Of a stretch of 64,000 nucleotides of DNA, positions 59,059 through 64,000 are shown piece after piece. The DNA is from Terfezia claveryi (taxonomy: Eukaryota; Ascomycota; Pezizomycetes; Pezizales; Pezizaceae), in assembly GCA_015179025.1 (NCBI GenBank), contig WHUX01000040.1, positions 62,001 through 126,000 of the forward strand, given 5' to 3'. Position numbers and translations under genes: made by a program. The stretch's first letter is position 1; each line of letters begins with the position of its first letter. The notes under the pieces were generated by a model. The model was given only the letters and a program-made list of their open reading frames with translations, did not search any database and was not told the DNA's origin.

Positions 59059-59901
59059 GGTCACGGGGATGATATATGCCAAGTGCTCACTTTCTCAGCT
59101 CTTTGTTGGTCTCAGCTATTTCGTGATTATAGTGTTGCTATTGCCGTTTCTATCTGTATCAAAAAATTCTTGAGAGTAGCCTGGCTGAACCCTAAAACCT
59201 CCAAAGGAGGGGCACATCCATCTCCAATATATATGGCCAATTGGCGGCCTGTGGCGGCCCATTCTCTGGCCATGCACGTCAGCGTGGCAGACTCTCTGCA
59301 CCTGTAAGTATACACAGCGGGGAATTAGCTAAGTAACATAGTAGGCTGAGCCATTGAAACATTAGACGGTACCAACGAGCAGAAAACGGGAAAGCAGAGG
59401 CGCTTCACAAGGCAGGAAACAAGCATTTGGGGCTGAGAACCCTGGGACCACCCCAGGGCCAACCGTCGGGTATTCGAATGGTACATAAGTTATTAGTAAT
59501 ATATATATATCAGCTTTGGTTGTACATGGTGATACGGGAAACTCTTCAACTATCATACAGCACCACCATCTTAAACTACCCTTAAGCAATTTGGAAGCAT
59601 ATTCAGGGTTGGATACTATAGCAACATAGTACCCATAAGAATGAAGTAGGTATGATATACAATTGACAGGAGACCCTTTCCATTAGATCTTAGACTTACT
59701 TATTCATCAATATAGTGCAGTGCCAGCGGGGAAAGCTGTTGCCCTTGACAAAGAAAAAATATCTCGCGCATAATCAGCAAAGCCACACCGAAAGGCATTT
59801 CATTATAATTGGAGGAACGGATAATTATAGATCGGAGGCGGGGTTGTGGTCTCACTAACCTACTACATACCGGTACAGCAGTAGCTTTAGTTACCGGTGA
59901 G

Positions 59902-59913
59902 TAGTCTGGTTGG
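59902..59913 (+). repeat. TAGTCTGGTTG micro-insertion
   Basis: TAGTCTGGTTGG between perfect 9-bp repeats ACCGGTGAG (59893-59901 and 59914-59922). Confidence 0.9.
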
Positions 59914-59922
59914 ACCGGTGAG

Positions 59923-61278
59923 CGCTTGGCACATGCCTTAGATGAGTATAGTTCCCGTCTTGGCTTAGCCTAAAGTTTGTATGGTTGGCACAAATATAGC
60001 TCCGCTCAGTTTTCCGATATAAAACTAACAAGTATATATATGTAGCGGTTATAATTCTAGGTGACACATCAAAGGCGACGCCATATAAGAATATTATATT
60101 ATGTATATGTTAGGCCAAACCAATAAATTAGGCTTAAGGGCATGCAGACTAACCTAGGGTCAAGCTGTATATACTCGTTATTTATGTTGACTAGAGTCTG
60201 ACCTCATACACGTACTTCACAAATATATATCCAAATTTATACAAATCAGATATCATCAAGTGCCATTGCTGTCAGTCGGGATCGATATCGTGAGAATGCG
60301 TAAAAATCAGTTTTGACTTTTCTACCAATACCGTAACGGCAAGTCCCGTGCATCGACCAAGCACATCGATATCGAAATATCTGTGCATGCAAGCTTTTGT
60401 TTTAGCAAAATTTAAAGCCGGGACCAAGAATAGTAACCTCTAACGAGACCATACTATGTGCTGACAAGCTCGAGATTATACGGGGTTGATTTTCAAACCC
60501 TGATCTCGCACTTAGAATTCGAGTTCTATCCATTCCCTTAAGATTATGAAGTTCCATAGCTCATGCTCATCTCAGAAACTGGGTTTGCTGGAGTAAGTGT
60601 GAACAATAGCTGACTATGCCAGGCTGTTATATCCGTGAGGCCTCATGAGCTTGAGATTTTATACATTTTCGCATACCCGGGGTGAAGCTTTGAGTTACTT
60701 ACCATCGAAACCTGCCTTGACGACCTGCAGCTGCTGCAAGGCAGGTATTTGAACCTGGTTGTCGCCCAACTGCAGGGGAGAAGTATTTAAGTAAACGTAT
60801 TTTTCCTATTGAATTTTAGATGTCAGAGCCTTTCTCTTACCTAATGTGATTTTCTGGATTCTTCTATGCGTATATATATTAGTGTATTGAAGACTAGGTT
60901 TGCTCGAGGACATTAAGTCTCTCCCTCACTATTTAGTATGATCTCGTTCCCGAGCCTTCGAAGTTAAAGGGTCGGGGTTAGCTATAGGCACATCTTCCTT
61001 GTTGTGAAGAGGGCAATAGAGCATGCAATTCGGTTGATTTTTTTTCGCCGCCTAGCTGTTTGTATGATGATCCTATTGATTATTGCCAAAAAATTATCTC
61101 TGAAATAAAGTTATTCTGAAATAAAAGACACATTCCGTTTTTATGCATATCCGCATGTACATGCGTTATTGGATACAGAATCATATGAAATAAAAGGCTA
61201 TAGTTGTGAGATATGAAATGCAAATAGGGAGTCAAAACCCAATAGTCCTGAGATTATGCAGTAAATAAGAGTCGACTG
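59923..61278. other. Gene-free AT-rich stretch
   Basis: I see no supported gene or repeat structure in 1.4 kb between the membrane-protein gene and the 61.5-kb gene. Confidence 0.5.
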
Positions 61279-61456
61279 TATTACTCGATATAAGAATGTC
61301 TGATATAAGAATATATCCAGTAGGTGTAATAAGTTGTAACATTTATAGTACCGCCCAAAATATCAAATTGTATACACTTCCCCACGCGATACAAGAGTAT
61401 ATTGACTATAAGAATGACTCTTAGCCGCCCGGTGACATTCTTATATCGATATTATA
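61279..61456. mobile_element. Candidate MITE, about 178 bp
   Basis: TCGATATAAGAATGTC at 61285-61300 is the exact inverse of GACATTCTTATATCGA at 61434-61449, and similarity continues outward to TA. Related motifs (GATATAAGAATATATCC, GATACAAGAGTATATTG) repeat inside. The termini recall those of the pogo-like copies. No coding capacity. Confidence 0.55.
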
Positions 61457-61481
61457 CACTGGAAAGACTTTATCAACAGGT

Positions 61482-62912
61482 TCATGGATCCGGACCACTC
61501 CTCTTCATCATATTCCCATGCTGGAACGAAGGTCCCGTTGTAGGGCACCTGTGAAGCTGACTAGGCGCGCGGCTAGGAGAGAGGTTATATTGGTGCGAGA
61601 AGCTGCGCACCTGTTGAGGGCCAGAATTGGAGACCTGAGGAGCGTGCATAACCATACCGTCAGGGTGTGTTGGCTCCTGTATGTATTGCATTTGATTCAT
61701 TTGGAGTGTGTTTTGCCGTGGGATTTGCATGGGGAACCTGGTGAGTCCAGACTGGAATCGGGGACTCATGTGGGAGTGTGTAGAAGACCCCTGAAAGGCG
61801 CCCATGGCTAATTTTGAGGTTTGAAGGTATCCTTCGAAGCCAGTTGGGAAGTTGGGAAATCCTTGAGCTATTGATGAAGTAGGGGGAGGGGAATGTGGAC
61901 GTGGTAGTGATGGTGACGTATTAGAGGGATCCTATAAACGTAAAGGGGTATCTTAGCCAGCGCGCTCTAGATCAGTGTAATATGTGCGCATGAAACCCAG
62001 GGAGCGTAAAATATCCTCACAGAAGGAGTGATGAAGGAATCTTACCCAGTCGAATTGCAGCCCCGGTATTAGATCATGATCAATAAAAACCGGTGCCTCA
62101 GGGTCAGGAACAAGTACTCCTAAGGTTTCTGAACCCTCTGTAGGCCCATAGCTCTTCCTGGCCTCCATGGTGGGAATCACTAGCTCTGGTCGAGACAAAG
62201 TGTCAGTACTGGATTCTCCGGCTTTCGCAATTGGATTTATCTCAGATTGCTGACTTGGTCCCCCTGAGAGCTTCATAATTATACTAGGATGATTTTGGTG
62301 TTGCAGATATGCGTTGAATTCAACCTCAAAGTTATTCACAAGTTTCTCCATTTCGGAGTGTAAATAATCTTTGTAGGTTTCCTCATCTGGAAGCCCTCTT
62401 GCCACAAGTTCATACATTGGGATTTCCCTATTTTCTCCTATCCGTCCACTACCACCACAAGGAGTAGTTCTTTCCTCGGCCGTTATCAGACTTAACAGTT
62501 CCGCCATAATGCTTTGGTTGAAGACGAACCCTTGGGAACCAGTCTGAAGACAAGGGTTAAGAATGTTTCCTTCTAGGCTAGGGTCAATTGCAGTATGTTG
62601 CCAATTGCCAATGGTTGGGGCTCCCACGTGGCTAGGAGGCCCTGAAGCAGGCGGTATACTGGTTGCTTGTCTTATTGAGTCATAAGTTGGAGAAGCTTGC
62701 TGCTGTGAGCCACTACCTATAGCGGAGGCAGTGGGGGCAGAGCCAGGCGAATCTCTAAGTCTCGTACTCTGGATTCTTTGAGGCACACGCTTCGGACGTG
62801 GAAAAGCTCTAGCCAATTGCACTGAATTAGCATGATTCTCATGAAGTTGATTGACATGCTTTGAACATGTTGGGAACGGGGCTTGATATCTTAAGCAGTG
62901 CTCGAGGACTAC
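61482..62912 (-). CDS. Uncharacterised multi-exon protein (5' end unresolved)
   Basis: The last exon (61931-61482) ends FQHGNMMKRSGPDP and a stop. It joins the main exon (62821-62046) through a 114-nt GT-AG intron, giving FDW|DPSNTSPSLPRPHS in frame. These two exons encode about 407 residues, mostly Ser/Pro/Gln-rich, with an ordered part MAELLSLITAEERTTPCGG and EMEKLVNNFEVEFNAYLQHQ. A 91-nt intron (62822-62912) would add an upstream exon with ARKHEAHIFTR; without it the frame runs on through TCSKHVNQLHENH. Both have a zinc-finger flavour, but neither is complete. The start codon was not found. The function is unknown; a regulatory protein is possible. Confidence 0.6.
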
Positions 62913-64000
62913 CGCGAGTGAAGATATGGGCCTCGTGCTTGCGGGCTAAGAAGCTTCGAAATTATGCGAGGATCTTAAAACACGCAGTTAGGGCTAATCA
63001 TGCATTCAGAGATTCTCGCCCGTAACAAAACTATACCATGAGGCTGGTAGGGAGAACCAGAATATGCATGATGGGTGAGTTCAAGGGGGTAAACAAGGCC
63101 TTGCTAGACCCATGAGCCAGCTTGTAGTCAAGGGCAGGAGGGCCTCATGATGCAGCTTCAGGAGGGCCTAGGCTTTACAAACGGAGCAATGGGTATACGC
63201 GTAATTGATCAATTGAATTATGAAGAAGGTACAAACCTTCTCATCATGCTATTGCTTCTAGCTGGGAGATGGTTGGCGGCTGCACCCATTTGGCTGCTCG
63301 GCTGCTCAGCTGCTGCGACGGGCTCGGCCCTCAGCTTATTGGTCCGCGGCCACTTATAATTGTGTCTTTCGAAGCAAGAAAAAGGGTTACAGTGCCTTTA
63401 TTTGAAGCACCCGTAGAGATCTAGTGTGATAATGGTATAAATGAAGAGGCTTGAGGTAAAACTCGGAACAATGGCGAACTGTGCATCTGAAGCATAAATC
63501 GGGCTGCCTATAAGTTGTAGTCGTCTAGATGGAATACGAGAATACGAAGCCTGTATGCAAGTGTCGGTTTCGTCTTCCGTATCTGCTGTAGGCTGAAGTG
63601 AATTATTCCACCTGGAACGGGGCTTCCTCATCCACAGAGGTATTTTGGCCTTTAGATGCTTGTGGTTTCTAGAAATATGGAAAGAAACCGGGACTTATGT
63701 ATGCGGGGCCGATGAGTTTTGATCGAAATGGCTTGTTTATACTTCAGGGTGCCCTGCCGTTTACTTGCTGCACAATCAGAATTGGCTTCACTTTTAAGAA
63801 TGAACCAGACTATTGGGGATGAAATGTCTCGTTGCTTTTGTGTTAATTAAGGGGCTAGCATTCAGCTAAGATTGGAGGTTTGGTATATATTTTTTTTATC
63901 TGGATTTACACATAGTTGAAATGAATCCCATCCATCTGTTCTGTCCTGAACTGAAGTTGGCATTAATACTCAAGTGAAAATCAACTAATTACACACTTAC
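62913..64000. other. Window end, no gene resolved
   Basis: Upstream exons of the 61.5-kb gene probably lie in 62913-63150. Beyond that I see no supported gene. An AACCAGACTA variant of the dispersed motif occurs at about 63802-63811 without a clear direct repeat. Confidence 0.4.

Noticed and set aside
63802..63811. AACCAGACTA as a family member
   Set aside because: The core is incomplete at the first base and no direct repeat flanks it.

Overview
The window looks like a gene-poor, repeat-degraded stretch of a filamentous ascomycete (Pezizomycotina) chromosome. Reasons: short GT-AG introns of about 42-114 nt, several with CTGAC or CTAAC branch sites; fungal-type protein families (a MOSC protein, a fungal HNH-domain protein, a cytosolic GH5 glucosidase family, a Zn2Cys6 exon, a GPI-anchored Pro-rich wall protein); and fungal transposon types (a LINE with an RNase H domain, a Fot1/pogo-like element). 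Three intergenic TACTCCGTA sites hint at Eurotiomycetes, but the class is not established.

Layout. 0-8 kb: remnants, an apparently functional MOSC-domain gene (2412-3658, minus), a tandem duplication and a LINE 3' fragment. 8-10.1 kb: a 689-residue Cys-rich protein of unknown function. 10-13 kb: no gene. 13.0-17.1 kb: a GH5 pseudogene cut in two by about 2.5 kb that holds a frameshifted HNH-domain pseudogene and a LINE 3' half. 17.1-23.8 kb: empty apart from small inverted-repeat elements. 23.8-38.7 kb: four uncharacterised proteins (271, 160, 470 and 463 residues) and some unrecognised exon-like segments. 39.9-49.8 kb: a transposon graveyard with two pogo-like elements, a 1.6-kb element with arms of about 400 bp, several LINE fragments and a truncated Zn2Cys6 exon. 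52.4-53.4 kb: an intact GPI-anchored wall protein with about 19 Pro-rich repeats. 56.5-59.1 kb: a ten-exon, 649-residue membrane protein whose reconstructed exons keep a single frame. 61.5-62.9 kb: an unknown multi-exon protein.

The most unusual signal is a set of at least 17 very short insertions scattered through the intergenic DNA. Each has one constant end, TAGTCTGGTTG (or its complement CAACCAGACTA). In the best cases only 11-14 bp are inserted, between perfect or near-perfect 8-9 bp direct repeats. One lies inside a pogo-like element whose second copy in the window lacks it and has a single copy of the direct repeat, so insertion is directly visible. No full-length parent element is present. 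The intact genes do not form an obvious pathway or cluster.
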